This document shows, piece by piece, positions 1 to 9,528 of a stretch of 64,000 nt of DNA; position 1 is the first letter of the stretch, and every line of letters begins with the position of its first letter. Under the pieces are notes generated by a model. It was not told the DNA's origin. It searched no databases and was given only the letters and a program-made list of their open reading frames with translations. Made by a program: the position numbers and the translations under genes. Origin of the DNA: Pseudodesulfovibrio tunisiensis (GTDB lineage: Bacteria > Desulfobacterota > Desulfovibrionia > Desulfovibrionales > Desulfovibrionaceae); assembly GCF_022809775.1 (NCBI RefSeq), contig NZ_CP094380.1, positions 310,001-374,000 of the forward strand. Direction: 5' to 3'.

Positions 1-3000
1 TTTCCCTGATGGTCACGGTGGAAAATCGTCCCGGAATGCGTTTGCGCCATTCCCCGATTTCCCGGGCCAGTTCATGATCGTTCCTGTTGCGCTGTGCGGA
101 CAGCTTAAGAGCCGGAATGTACATGGTGTCCATGTATTCCCGGACCATGCGATGCGTTCCGTACTGGTGGAAGGCGTTTTTCATGGCCTCCTTCATGCGG
201 CGCACCCAGGCGTGGGGCACTCCATCGCCGCCCCGGTCGTAGTATTCCGGGGCCACTTCGCTCTCCAGCACCGCGTACATGTTGTCCGCGTCCACGATGT
301 CCTGATTGACCTGCGTTTCATAGACAAGCCCCTGACCGATGGCCCAGCCGTTGTGACCGTCGTAGGCCTCGTCCCACCAGCCGTCCAGAATGCTGCAATT
401 GGGAACGCCGTTGACCGCAGCCTTCATGCCGCTGGTGCCGCTGGCTTCCATCAGCCGGATGGGCGTGTTGAGCCACACGTCCGCGCCCGAGACGAGCAGG
501 CGGGCCAGCCGGATGTCGTAGCCTTCCAGAAAGACCACGTGGCCCAGAATGTCATCCTGTTTGGCCAATCGGCTGATCAGACTGATGAATCCGGCTCCGA
601 TGGTATCCGCCGGATGCGCCTTGCCCGCAAAGATGATGTTCACGGGTCTGTCCTGATTCAGGAATATCTCCTTGACCTTGTTCAGGTTGTGGAAGAGCAG
701 GGTCGGTCGTTTGTATGCGGTGCATCGCCGGGCAAAGCACAGGGTCAGATGGTCCGGATTCAGGGCGGACAGGAATTGGCGGAGACGGTTCGGCGGTTCG
801 CCCTCGCGTTGCCACTGTTCCGAGACGGAGCGGTGGATTTCCTCGTAGAGCCGATGTTTCAGCCGGACATGGGTGTCCCACAGACGGCGGTCGTCGATCG
901 AGTCGATGCAGTCCCAGCCGTTGCCGTGCAGAAGCTCCTGATGCACGGACAGGCCGCAGCTTTCCTCGATGGCGTGGCGATGCTCCTCGTCGAGCCACGA
1001 CGGGATGTGCACGCCGTTGGTGATGTGGCCGACCGGGACCTCGCCGAGCAGGAAACCGCGCCACAGGTCCATCCACATGCGCCGGGACACGTCGCCGTGC
1101 AACCGGCTGACGCCGTTGCGGAGACAGGAGAGCTGGAGCGCGAGCACGGTCATGTTCAGATGGTCGGCTTCCTCGGCATAGATGTGGCCGAGGTTCCACA
1201 GTGCGTCCCACGGCACGCCCATTTCCTCGGCATAGCCCCGGAAATAGTTCTCCACCAGCGACTTTTCGAATCGTTCGTTGCCCGCCGGGACCGGGGTGTG
1301 CATGGTGAATACCGTGGAGCCGCGCACCACTTCCTTGGCCGTGGCAAAGTCCAGACCATCGAGAAACATGAGCTGCCGGATGCGTTCGAAGAGCAGGAAC
1401 GCGGAGTGACCTTCATTGAGATGATGGATGCTCGGTTCGATGTTCAGGGCCTTCAGCAGCCTGACCCCGCCCACGCCGAGCACGATTTCCTGTTCGATGC
1501 GTCCCTTGGAGGATGGCTCGTACAATCGGGCGGCGATGTCCCGGTCCGTGCGGGAGTTCTCGGCCACATCCGTATCCAGCAGATAGAGCTTGGCGCGCCC
1601 CACGCGTACTTCCCATATCTGGGCGTACACGGTGCGGCCCGGCATATCCACGGTGACGAGAATCCGTTCCGTGTCGTCCTTCTGGAGCTGGGTGATGGGC
1701 ATGGCCGCGAAATTGTTTTCGCGGTATTCCACCACCTGTTCTCCGTTGCCGTTGATGCGCTGGTGGAAGTAGCCGTTCTTGTAGAGCAGGGAAATGCCGA
1801 TGAACGGCAGGTTCAGGTCGCTGGCCGACTTGATGTGGTCGCCTGCGAGCAGGCCCAGTCCGCCGGAATAGATGGGAATGGCCTCATGCAGCCCGAACTC
1901 CATGGAAAAGTAGGAAATCGGGTTCTGCCATGTAATGCCCTTGTATTCGGCGTTATCCGATTCGGCCATGTATGCGTCGAATCGTTCCATGACGCCGGTG
2001 AAGCGCGCCATGAATTCCATGTCCCCGGAAAGCTGGTTGAGCCTGTCGCGGTCCATGGTGTCCAGAAAGCGGATCGGGCTGTGTTCGCATTCATGCCATT
2101 TGTCCGCATCCATCCATTCGAAGAGCTCCTGGGAATCGCGATGCCAGACCCACCAGAGATTGTTGGCCAGCTCCCGGAGTCGGGTCAGCGCCGGGGGAAG
2201 TTCGGTGACCACATTGAAGGACCGAAGGCGTGGCTGGGTGGTGTTGACCCCGGAGAAGCTGACCGCCTTGCCCGGAGCCGCCGCCATGCGCTGCACCCCG
2301 GCAATGCGTTCCTTGCGGATTTCCGCAGCCAGCTCATACGCCTCGACATAGCGGGGATAGAAGTGTTCCCATGTGGCTTTCTCGGCAGCGTCCCGCGCCC
2401 GGGCACTGCGGTCGATTCGTTCATCCTCGGACCAGCTCGTGAAGTCGTGGAGATGATCCGCGAGCTTGGCCGCTGCCGTGGCGTAGTCGTCTTTCAGCCG
2501 GTTGAGCACGTGAACTCCGGGGTTGCCGTCCGGGAATTCCTCCATGATCCACTGTCCGAATCCGGCGCGGTCGGATGTGACCGTGGGTACGGAAAACGCC
2601 GCACTCTCCATGGGCGTATAGCCCCACGGTTCGTAAAACGAAGGGAAGACCGTCAGGTCCATGCCGGACAGGGCCTCGTAGTATTCCAGATTGAGCACGC
2701 CATCGTTGCCATCCAGATACACCGGAATGAAAATCACGCAGCAGCGGTTTTCGGGCGTGTTGTTCAGCTGCTTTTCCCGGCAGCGGGCCACGATGGGATC
2801 ATGGTCCGCATTCCCCAGATGATGCGTGGCGATTCCCGCGTATTTTTCGATGCCGTACCGCTCCTCCTTGAGCAGCCTGCGCGCTTCGTCGCTGAATCCG
2901 GCATATCCGCAGCTCACCAGCATGAAGGAGACCACGGTGATGTCGGTTTCCGTCTTGGCAAGGCGAGCGTCGACTTCGGCCAGACTGTCCAGAAGCAGGT

Positions 3001-3910
3001 CGATGCCCTTGTTGTGAAATTCATATCTCCCGCTTGTGGCGACAAGCAGGGTCCTTTTCGGATCCAGTTCCCGTTCCAGAAAGCGGGAGGCCAGTTCCAG
3101 CAATTGCTTGCGCGCCTCCCGGCGAGTCTGGGCCACCGTGGCCGGTTCGGCGAATCCTTCCAGATTGAAGCCGTTGACCGTAACCACGGCCGGGTTGGTG
3201 CCCAGCAGGTGGCAGGCTTCCCTGCGCGTGATGTTGGACACCGTGGTGAAGCAGTCTGCCTCGCGCGCGGAGACCGATTCCATGGAGTGCTTGGCGGACA
3301 CGCCCACGGCCTTGGCTTCGAGGGTCGGTTCGATTTCTTCCAGTCTCTGGTAGATGTCCGTGCCGGAACCGGACATGGCGCGCCCCAACATGGTGGCGTG
3401 CGTGGTCAGGACCGTGGATACACCGGGCGCGTGCTTTTTCAGGTAGAGCACGCCCGCACCGGACATCCATTCGTGGAAATGGGCAAACACGTCCGCCACT
3501 TCGGCCACGTCGTCATAGGTTTCCTTGATGGCCATGGCCGCGGCCGTGCTGAAGAGCACCGGCTCGATGTAATCCCATGCCCCGGTCATGGAATCCACGC
3601 CGAAATCGTTCCAGAGTTGGAAAAGCAGCTTGTCCGAGGCGGGAAACGCATTCTGGAAGCCGATGAGCACGGCCCACGGTCTGCCGGGGATTTCCCATTT
3701 CCCGGTTCGGGTTTCAATGCCCTTGGCGCGCAAGCGTTCCAGCGTCGGCACGATTTCCCCGGGTGGATCGCATGGTTCGAATCCCGGGTTGCGGTCGAGC
3801 AGGGGGCCGACGGCCACGTAGCGGCCCTTGAATGCGAGCATGGCTTCGGCCGCCTTGCTGCTGATCACGGTGTGGATGCCGCCCACCTTGTTGCAGACTT
3901 CCCATGACAC
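1..3910 (-). CDS. Fused GT3 glycogen synthase / GT35 alpha-glucan phosphorylase, partial at 3' end
   Basis: This reading frame runs off the left edge of the window, and about 1303 codons are visible. The first ~560 residues match the GT3 (animal/yeast-type) glycogen synthase fold: an N-terminal SWEVCNKVGGIHTV, then AHFHEW, TTHAT and FPSFYEPWGYTP. The rest is a glucan phosphorylase with the pyridoxal-phosphate motif EASGTSGMKAA, whose lysine lies at 422-424. Expected roles are elongation from a nucleotide sugar and phosphorolysis of alpha-1,4-glucan in the cytoplasm. It is the last visible gene of a glycogen operon. The only in-frame start I see is GTG at 3910, but the family normally begins a few residues earlier (LFEV-SWEV). 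An ATG at 3936 encodes MENCWLFE in another frame, so the N-terminus appears frameshifted. Confident on family, unsure on start. Confidence 0.85.
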   Translation of the reverse strand, partial: MSWEVCNKVGGIHTVISSKAAEAMLAFKGRYVAVGPLLDRNPGFEPCDPPGEIVPTLERLRAKGIETRTGKWEIPGRPWAVLIGFQNAFPASDKLLFQLWNDFGVDSMTGAWDYIEPVLFSTAAAMAIKETYDDVAEVADVFAHFHEWMSGAGVLYLKKHAPGVSTVLTTHATMLGRAMSGSGTDIYQRLEEIEPTLEAKAVGVSAKHSMESVSAREADCFTTVSNITRREACHLLGTNPAVVTVNGFNLEGFAEPATVAQTRREARKQLLELASRFLERELDPKRTLLVATSGRYEFHNKGIDLLLDSLAEVDARLAKTETDITVVSFMLVSCGYAGFSDEARRLLKEERYGIEKYAGIATHHLGNADHDPIVARCREKQLNNTPENRCCVIFIPVYLDGNDGVLNLEYYEALSGMDLTVFPSFYEPWGYTPMESAAFSVPTVTSDRAGFGQWIMEEFPDGNPGVHVLNRLKDDYATAAAKLADHLHDFTSWSEDERIDRSARARDAAEKATWEHFYPRYVEAYELAAEIRKERIAGVQRMAAAPGKAVSFSGVNTTQPRLRSFNVVTELPPALTRLRELANNLWWVWHRDSQELFEWMDADKWHECEHSPIRFLDTMDRDRLNQLSGDMEFMARFTGVMERFDAYMAESDNAEYKGITWQNPISYFSMEFGLHEAIPIYSGGLGLLAGDHIKSASDLNLPFIGISLLYKNGYFHQRINGNGEQVVEYRENNFAAMPITQLQKDDTERILVTVDMPGRTVYAQIWEVRVGRAKLYLLDTDVAENSRTDRDIAARLYEPSSKGRIEQEIVLGVGGVRLLKALNIEPSIHHLNEGHSAFLLFERIRQLMFLDGLDFATAKEVVRGSTVFTMHTPVPAGNERFEKSLVENYFRGYAEEMGVPWDALWNLGHIYAEEADHLNMTVLALQLSCLRNGVSRLHGDVSRRMWMDLWRGFLLGEVPVGHITNGVHIPSWLDEEHRHAIEESCGLSVHQELLHGNGWDCIDSIDDRRLWDTHVRLKHRLYEEIHRSVSEQWQREGEPPNRLRQFLSALNPDHLTLCFARRCTAYKRPTLLFHNLNKVKEIFLNQDRPVNIIFAGKAHPADTIGAGFISLISRLAKQDDILGHVVFLEGYDIRLARLLVSGADVWLNTPIRLMEASGTSGMKAAVNGVPNCSILDGWWDEAYDGHNGWAIGQGLVYETQVNQDIVDADNMYAVLESEVAPEYYDRGGDGVPHAWVRRMKEAMKNAFHQYGTHRMVREYMDTMYIPALKLSAQRNRNDHELAREIGEWRKRIPGRFSTVTIRE

Positions 3911-3952
3911 TCTTCAAAAAGCCAACAGTTTTCCATGCCTTTTCTCCTGTGG

Positions 3953-5152
3953 TCAGGCGCCTGCCGGGCATTCCGTCACCCTGAGCGCAAGATCGTTGAG
4001 CGCGTTCATGTAAGTGATGAACGCCTGATGCGGGGTCTCGTAGGGATTGAAGTACTTGTGCACGTCGCCGTCGGAAAACCATTTGGTGCACATGTAGTAG
4101 AAGTGGTCGCTGGTGAGCAGTTCGCGCCAGTTGGCGATGAGGTCGTCGTCTCCGGTCGCCAGAACGTCCCTTTCCAACCTGTAGGCCAGTTCCGCAGCCT
4201 GATCCTGCATGGGATTGCCGAGCCAAGCCGTGACATCACGCTCCAGATCAGCCCATGACGTGAAATGGGGCACGTCGAGTTGGGCCACGGGATCAAGGCG
4301 GGCCGCGACTTCTGCCGGGGTCTGGAAACAGAAGTCGGGATGCGTCAGGATGCTGCCGGGAAGATTGCGGAAAAATTGGAATATTCCGGTGTCGGCCCAC
4401 TGGTGTTCGCCCAGCGTCTCGTAATCCATGAACAGATTCACGGTTTCACCGCTGCCTGCCACGGCGTGGACCCATCGTGCGTATTTTTCCGTGGTGATGG
4501 GCCATTCGTTCCAGTTGCGGTCCGAGAAACGGAAGGCCACGTCGTCGGACAGCCGATAGTTCTTGAGCAGGGCCTTGAGCTTGCAGCAGCCGGAAGGCTG
4601 GTAGATGAAGTTGGGTGATCTCCAGCCAAGACTCTGGTCCGCGCCTTCAGCCAGAATGACCTTGTAGCCCATTTTTTCCACTTCCAGGGCAAGGTCGTTG
4701 TTGTAGATCAATTCCGTGTTTCGGAAGGTCACGGGTCTGGACCCGAAGAAATCCTCGAGCACCCGACCGTGCATGATTACCTGCCGCCGGAATTCCTCGC
4801 GCGAAAACAGGAAGGCCAGTGAATGATAGTGGGTCTCCCCGATGAATTCCACGCACCCCGTGGCCGCGAGTTCCCGGAAGGATTCCAGCACCTCGGGGCA
4901 GAATTCCTGAAACTGTTCCATGGCCACGCCCGTGATGGCGTAGGAGATGCGGAACCTGCCGTCGAATTCGCGGATCAGGTCGAGCATCAGCCTGTTGGCG
5001 GGCAGGTAGCATTTGTGCGCCACCTTGAGCAGGATTTCCCGGTTGGCGTTCTCGTCGCGGTACAGATGCCTGCGCCCGATGTCGAAGAACGTGTATCCCT
5101 GATCCAGACGCATGGGCTGGTGCACCTGAAAGTACATGCAGATCGAGATCAT
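3953..5152 (-). CDS. GH57-family alpha-glucan hydrolase/transferase
   Basis: A 399-residue cytoplasmic enzyme of glycoside hydrolase family 57, which retains alpha-1,4-glucan chemistry (amylase, 4-alpha-glucanotransferase or branching). Family regions are visible in order: FQVHQP near residue 8, GETHYHSL near 105, FRNTEL near 143-148 with the likely nucleophile Glu147, and FMDYETLGEHQW near 241-252 with the likely acid/base Asp243. It is shorter than the 550-700-residue branching enzymes, so amylase or glucanotransferase is more likely; the exact activity cannot be read from sequence. Its ATG overlaps the stop of the upstream glycosyltransferase (ATGA), indicating translational coupling. The downstream gene is the GT3/GT35 fusion. 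An upstream in-frame start at 5212 is rejected because it lies inside the previous gene. Confidence 0.88.
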   Translation of the reverse strand: MISICMYFQVHQPMRLDQGYTFFDIGRRHLYRDENANREILLKVAHKCYLPANRLMLDLIREFDGRFRISYAITGVAMEQFQEFCPEVLESFRELAATGCVEFIGETHYHSLAFLFSREEFRRQVIMHGRVLEDFFGSRPVTFRNTELIYNNDLALEVEKMGYKVILAEGADQSLGWRSPNFIYQPSGCCKLKALLKNYRLSDDVAFRFSDRNWNEWPITTEKYARWVHAVAGSGETVNLFMDYETLGEHQWADTGIFQFFRNLPGSILTHPDFCFQTPAEVAARLDPVAQLDVPHFTSWADLERDVTAWLGNPMQDQAAELAYRLERDVLATGDDDLIANWRELLTSDHFYYMCTKWFSDGDVHKYFNPYETPHQAFITYMNALNDLALRVTECPAGA

Positions 5153-6441
5153 GCCCCACCTCCAGCCAGTTCCCGGTAGACGGCGAGCACGCGTTCGGCA
5201 GCGCGTTCCCACTTTACCTTTTTCAGCGTTTCCATGCCTTGTTTGACAAGGGTCGCGGCCCGTTTCTCGTTTTCCAGAATGTCGAGAATTTCAAAGGCCA
5301 GCCTGTCCACGTCCCAGAAGTCGATCGTGACCGCCTCATCCAGAATTTCGGCCACGCCCGACTGCTTGGAGACAATGGCCGGAACATTGTAGACCATGGC
5401 CTCCAGCGGGGTGATGCCGAATGGTTCGGACACGCTGGGCATGACGTACAGGTCGCTCATGGCATAGATGCGTTCCACGTCCGCGCCGCGTACGAAGCCC
5501 AGAAAATGGAACTTGTCGGCCATGCGCAGTTCGGCCATGCGTTCGACCATGCGCGGAAACATGTCACCCGACCCGGCCATGGCGAACCGGACGTGCGGAT
5601 TCCTTTCGAGCACCCTGGCCGCGGCCTCCACAAAGTAGTCGGGGCCCTTCTGAAAGGTGATGCGTCCCAAAAACAGGACCAGTTTCTCCTTGAAGGGTTT
5701 TTCCAGCTTCATCTGGCCGAATCGACGTTCCTTGGATACCGCGTTGTGCACCACCGATATTTTTGCCGGATCAATGGAATACCGCTTCACGATGGTTTCC
5801 TTGGTGAAGTGGCTGACCGCAATGATGCGATCGGCCGCTTCGAATCCGGCGCGTTCGATGTCGTAGACCCGCTGATTGATGTGTTCGCCGCTTCGATCGA
5901 ATTCCAGTGCATGGGCGTGGACCACCAGAGGTTTGCCGGAAATGCGTTTTGCCTCCACTCCGGCCGGGGCGGTCATCCAGTCGTGGCAATGGATCACGTC
6001 GAAATCCTCGGATGCGGCGACCTGCCCGGCAACCACGCTGTAGCGGATGATTTCGCTCATCAGGCTGTCGCCGTAGCCGCCGTGAAAATCGCCGTTGGCC
6101 TGCCCGAGTACGTCCGAGATGGTGACGAATTCGTCCCGCTCCAGCATGTCCCGGTATTCCGTTTCCGTGATGTAGGGCCGCAACGGGGAGAGCACGGCCA
6201 GTACGTTGACGCGTTCGCGCAGTTCCCTGATGGCGGCCTTGCCGATCCTGAATCTGATCCGGTTTGCCCCCACAAGGGTCAGGTGGCTGGCTTCCTCGTC
6301 GGAATCCAGCCTGGGCAGGACAAAGAGGATGTCCGTGCCGTGCGCGGCAAGTCCCTTGGTCAGGCCGAGACAGGCCGTGCCCAGCCCTCCGGAAATGTAT
6401 GGAGGAAACTCCCATCCGAACATGAGTACCCGCATGATCAT
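5149..6441 (-). CDS. Glycosyltransferase, GT4/GT5 glycogen-synthase-like
   Basis: A 430-residue two-domain GT-B glycosyltransferase. The N-terminus (MFGWEFPPYISGGLGTACLG) has the GGLGT loop typical of ADP/UDP-glucose glycogen synthases. The C-terminal half has the donor-site motif SEPFGITPLEAM around residues 330-345. It probably adds glucosyl or related units during glycogen or short-glucan synthesis, but GT4 enzymes vary in donor and acceptor. The ATG at 6441 overlaps the TGA of the debranching enzyme, with GGGAG a few bases upstream. An in-frame ATG two codons later (6435) is the alternative. Both junctions in this operon use ATGA overlaps, so the genes are probably made in fixed ratio. 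Confidence 0.85.
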   Translation of the reverse strand: MIMRVLMFGWEFPPYISGGLGTACLGLTKGLAAHGTDILFVLPRLDSDEEASHLTLVGANRIRFRIGKAAIRELRERVNVLAVLSPLRPYITETEYRDMLERDEFVTISDVLGQANGDFHGGYGDSLMSEIIRYSVVAGQVAASEDFDVIHCHDWMTAPAGVEAKRISGKPLVVHAHALEFDRSGEHINQRVYDIERAGFEAADRIIAVSHFTKETIVKRYSIDPAKISVVHNAVSKERRFGQMKLEKPFKEKLVLFLGRITFQKGPDYFVEAAARVLERNPHVRFAMAGSGDMFPRMVERMAELRMADKFHFLGFVRGADVERIYAMSDLYVMPSVSEPFGITPLEAMVYNVPAIVSKQSGVAEILDEAVTIDFWDVDRLAFEILDILENEKRAATLVKQGMETLKKVKWERAAERVLAVYRELAGGGA

Positions 6442-8396
6442 TTGCTCCCGAGCAGCTTGTTGAGGCGGATAGCCTCTCCCACGCTCCACGCCTGGGCTAT
6501 GCAGCCCTTGGGCTCGTGTGGCGGATTTCCGGTGTAGATTTCCGGGATGGAGAAGATGCCGAAATCATCCGGAAAGGAGCGGAGTATGGGCTTGAAGTAT
6601 TTTCTGAGAAACGCCTTGGCTCCGGCCTTGTCCTCTGCCTGCCGGATCAGGGCTTCGCCGAAATGTCCGGCCAGCCAGGGCCAGACCATGCCCTGATGGT
6701 AGGCCGAGTCGCGCGCGTTTGCGTCGCCCCGGTAGAACGGGGAGTAGTGCGGATTGCGTGGGGAAAGCGTGCGCAGACCATGGGGCGTGAGCAGGTGTGC
6801 CTGCACCGTGCCGATGACCGCGCGCATCCTGTCCGTGTCCAGCATGGAGTGGGGAAGGGAGGCTGCAAAGACCTGATTGGGCCGGATGGATTCGTCGCAT
6901 CCGTTGCTGTTCACCACGTCGCACAGGCAGTTGTCGCGCGTGTTCCAGAAGCGGGATGTGAAATTTTCCGCCAGCGTGTCTGCGGCCTGTCCGGCACGCG
7001 CTGCAAGTTCCGCGTCTTCGTGGCGCATCAGTTCCAGAAGAAAGCGCAGGCCGTTGTACCACAGAGCGTTGATCTCCACTGCCGCGCCATGGCGCGGAGT
7101 CACAGGGCCGCCGTAGGCCTGGGCATCCATCCAGGTGAGCTGGGTGTTTTCATTGCCTGCATGCAACAGGCCGTGCTCGTCGAGAAAGCACAGGGGCACC
7201 CGGCCATCCAGATGGGCCCGCACGATGTTCTTCAGGGCGGGATAGACCCGGTCCATGACGAATTTTCGCTTGCCTCCGGCCTTGAGGTATTCCTGCACGG
7301 TCCAGAAGAACCAGAGGGAGGCGTCCACCGAGTTGTAGGCCAGATGTTCGGATGACTGGTCCAGATAGTTGGGCAACAGACCGTCCCGTTCCAGCCCGGC
7401 GTAGGCGGCAAGCACCTCCTCGCCGAAGTCGAGGCGTCCGGTGTGAAAGGCCAGACCGGGCAGGGCGATCATGGTGTCGCGACCCCATTCCCCGAACCAG
7501 TGGTAGCCCGCGATCACGGACGCGAATCCGGACGTGTTGCGGATCAGGAACTGGTCGGCTGCGTATTTCAGCTGCCGGACGGCCCGGCAACGGTCCCGGC
7601 AGGATGCGAATGCGGTTTCCCTGCGCTCCATTTCCCGTTTGCGGAGGCGTTCCGGATTGCCCAGCGGTTCGGTGGATGCCGCGAATATCACGGGTTTGCC
7701 CTTTTGCAGCGCGGTCTCGAACATGCCGGGGCAGAACAGGTCCTCCTGATAGTCGAAGCCCCGGGCGCGTTCCATCAGGTATTCCACATTGTATGTCCAT
7801 TTGGGGCCGGGAAAGAATTCCGAGGAACGGCTTGTGCCCATGTGGAGAGGGGGCATGCCTTCGTAGGGTTCGATCTTGCACCCGTTGCGTTCCGGATAGG
7901 TCTTCGGCCGCAGGAACATGTTTTCCCGGGTCAGCTTGTGGATGCTGCGGAAGGCCAGAAGAGGGCGGATGCGCAGGGTCGGGCTGACCTTGCCTTCGAG
8001 CAGTTCGTAGCGCAGCAGCACCGTGTTGCTGCCATGCACCATGAGCATGGTCTTGCGAATGACCGCGTCGCCGATCCGGTAGGTGATGGACGGGCAGAGA
8101 TTCTGTTCGAAGCCTTCCACGAACTGATGTCCGGTGGGATGGTACACCCCGGGATACTTGTTGGTGGACAGAAGGAATTCCCTTTCATCGGCAATGACCG
8201 AGGTCTCGACCTTGGACAGCAGAACAAAACGGCCTTTGGGATTGTTCAGAGATGCCACAAGCAGACCGTGATATTTGCGCGTATGACAATTGATGATCGT
8301 GCTCGACGCGTATCCGCCGAGGCCGTTGGTGTCGAGCCACTCCCTGCGGGTGGCTGTTTCCGTGTTGACGCACTCGTCCCTGGGAATGTGTTTCAT
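6438..8396 (-). CDS. Glycogen debranching enzyme (amylo-alpha-1,6-glucosidase family)
   Basis: A 652-residue protein matching the archaeal/bacterial amylo-1,6-glucosidase family (GDE_N plus GDE_C, GH133). The N-terminal segment REWLDTNGLGGYASSTI is the family hallmark, followed by HTRKYHGLL. The C-terminal half is the (alpha/alpha)6 barrel, with WFGEWGRDTMIALPG near residue 300 and TWMDA near 410. It would remove alpha-1,6 branch stubs from glycogen after phosphorylase or GH57 action. It is the first gene of the minus-strand glycogen operon. The start at 8396 has a modest GGTGA ribosome site. Nothing appears truncated. Confidence 0.92.
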   Translation of the reverse strand: MKHIPRDECVNTETATRREWLDTNGLGGYASSTIINCHTRKYHGLLVASLNNPKGRFVLLSKVETSVIADEREFLLSTNKYPGVYHPTGHQFVEGFEQNLCPSITYRIGDAVIRKTMLMVHGSNTVLLRYELLEGKVSPTLRIRPLLAFRSIHKLTRENMFLRPKTYPERNGCKIEPYEGMPPLHMGTSRSSEFFPGPKWTYNVEYLMERARGFDYQEDLFCPGMFETALQKGKPVIFAASTEPLGNPERLRKREMERRETAFASCRDRCRAVRQLKYAADQFLIRNTSGFASVIAGYHWFGEWGRDTMIALPGLAFHTGRLDFGEEVLAAYAGLERDGLLPNYLDQSSEHLAYNSVDASLWFFWTVQEYLKAGGKRKFVMDRVYPALKNIVRAHLDGRVPLCFLDEHGLLHAGNENTQLTWMDAQAYGGPVTPRHGAAVEINALWYNGLRFLLELMRHEDAELAARAGQAADTLAENFTSRFWNTRDNCLCDVVNSNGCDESIRPNQVFAASLPHSMLDTDRMRAVIGTVQAHLLTPHGLRTLSPRNPHYSPFYRGDANARDSAYHQGMVWPWLAGHFGEALIRQAEDKAGAKAFLRKYFKPILRSFPDDFGIFSIPEIYTGNPPHEPKGCIAQAWSVGEAIRLNKLLGSK

Positions 8397-8643
8397 GCTT
8401 CACCGCCGATGGGGAAAAACAATTTGCAACAAGCCGGAAAAGGCAGTTTCCTACCTTTGACTTAGATAGAAAAAGGCAAGTCTCGGCAAGCGAAAAGCGG
8501 TGACGGAATGTTATTTTTTGAAAACGGAGGGGAAATGTCGAGCAGGGCGGATCGGAAAAGGGGGACCGGAGAAAAGGGGGATGGCCGATTTGTCGTGAGG
8601 GAGGTGACGTATCGTGTGTGTTCCGGATGGGCGGAGGAGATGC

Positions 8644-8670
8644 GAAAAGCCTTGGGGTGTCAGGCTTTTC
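8644..8670 (-). terminator. Hairpin terminator candidate
   Basis: A perfect 9-bp stem (gaaaagcct/aggcttttc) with a 9-base loop lies just past the stop of the small minus-strand gene at 8698. The A-rich and T-rich flanks make it potentially bidirectional. It separates that gene from the glycogen operon. Confidence 0.55.
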
Positions 8671-8697
8671 TCACAGCGGCCATCCCCTTTTTCATGG

Positions 8698-8940
8698 TCA
8701 GCCGGCCAAGGCCGGCTTGAACTTGTTAAGGAGCCAGTTGCGGGCCTGGGCTGCCCGTTTCGGACTGCCCAGCTTGTCGAGTTGGACCGGGTGGATGGTC
8801 CCGGAGGCCCGAATGCGCAGACGGCGCCTGATTTTTCTGTTTATGGTGATTTCCTTGCCCTTGTAGAGCATGGAAACCGGCTCTTCCCAAATGCATATGA
8901 GTTTGCGACAGTCGTCTGTCAGTTTCATTTCCATCTTCAT
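8698..8940 (-). CDS. Small basic protein of unknown function
   Basis: An 80-residue protein that I do not recognise. It is lysine/arginine rich (ITINRKIRRRLRIRASG in the middle) with no membrane segment or signal peptide. The C-terminal half, with SPKRAAQARNWLLNKF, could be a short helix. An AGGAGAG ribosome site sits about ten bases before the ATG, and a terminator hairpin follows, so it looks like a genuine monocistronic gene. The last codons coincide with a perfect GC palindrome (8700-8717) overlapping the stop. Charge and size would suit a nucleic-acid-binding or ribosome-associated protein, but that is a guess. Confidence 0.6.
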   Translation of the reverse strand: MKMEMKLTDDCRKLICIWEEPVSMLYKGKEITINRKIRRRLRIRASGTIHPVQLDKLGSPKRAAQARNWLLNKFKPALAG

Positions 8941-9194
8941 TTCTACTCTCTCTCCTGAAGAAAACAGATACCGGCCCGTTTTTCGCCGGGCTGGATATTC
9001 CGGCCATGCAACCGGCCGGGAGGCGTATTTTCGTGATTCCGGGGATTTGCCGGAGCGTGAAAATTTGCTCAGTCCGAGTCGGGCTGGGCACTCTCCTGAG
9101 CAGCAAGCGTGCCAGCATGATGTGTGTCTTTCCTAACTGTCTTGTTTCATTGGCAGAATATCTAAATCTCGCGTAAGGCGGTTTTATCTTGCCC

Positions 9195-9210
9195 CACAAG
9201 TTTTCTTGTG
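9195..9210. promoter_or_regulatory. CACAA-N6-TTGTG dyad, distal activator-site candidate
   Basis: A perfect 16-bp dyad (CACAAGTTTTCTTGTG) identical in both arms to the dyad at 12391-12406 upstream of the second sigma-54 promoter. It lies ~400 bases before the amiF promoter, so it may be a distal enhancer or may serve a different transcript. Confidence 0.35.
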
Positions 9211-9512
9211 CGCGCCGGGCTGATCTTGAGTGGGAGCCCCCGGATTGCGGGGGGATGCGCGGTGAATACCAGGATTCTTGTAGCCTTTGTTTCTTTGTCG
9301 GACTTGCCGGAAGTCTGCGTCGGCAAGACACCGAACCTCTATTAATAGGTGTTGATTTGTCTTTGGCAAGGGGCGGGAAAAAATATTTCGGCCTTGTGCC
9401 AAATTTCTCGAGGCCGAAGAAACTCCCACAAGCAAAACGTGATGCACAATTCGAGTGGTAGGCGTGAAAAACGGGCATTGACGGGCGTTAGCGCAAGGCA
9501 ATGCTCAGTGGC

Positions 9513-9528
9513 TACCATGTTTGTTGTG
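9513..9528. promoter_or_regulatory. Imperfect TACCA-N6-TTGTG activator-site candidate
   Basis: A half-conserved copy of the CACAA-N6-TTGTG dyad (right arm perfect, left arm 3 of 5). It is centred about 85-90 bases upstream of the amiF -24 box, a usual distance for an NtrC-type enhancer. Confidence 0.35.

Noticed and set aside
74..3907. A 1277-codon plus-strand open frame
   Set aside because: It is exactly codon-aligned antisense to the GT3/GT35 gene and has the His/Val-rich composition typical of high-GC shadow frames.
8508..8720. A 70-codon plus-strand frame with a possible ribosome site
   Set aside because: It runs through the terminator hairpin of the opposite gene and into that gene's 3' end; its composition is not protein-like.
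9189..9461. A 90-codon plus-strand frame in the amiF upstream region
   Set aside because: It has no ribosome site and no recognisable features, and it overlaps regulatory dyads.
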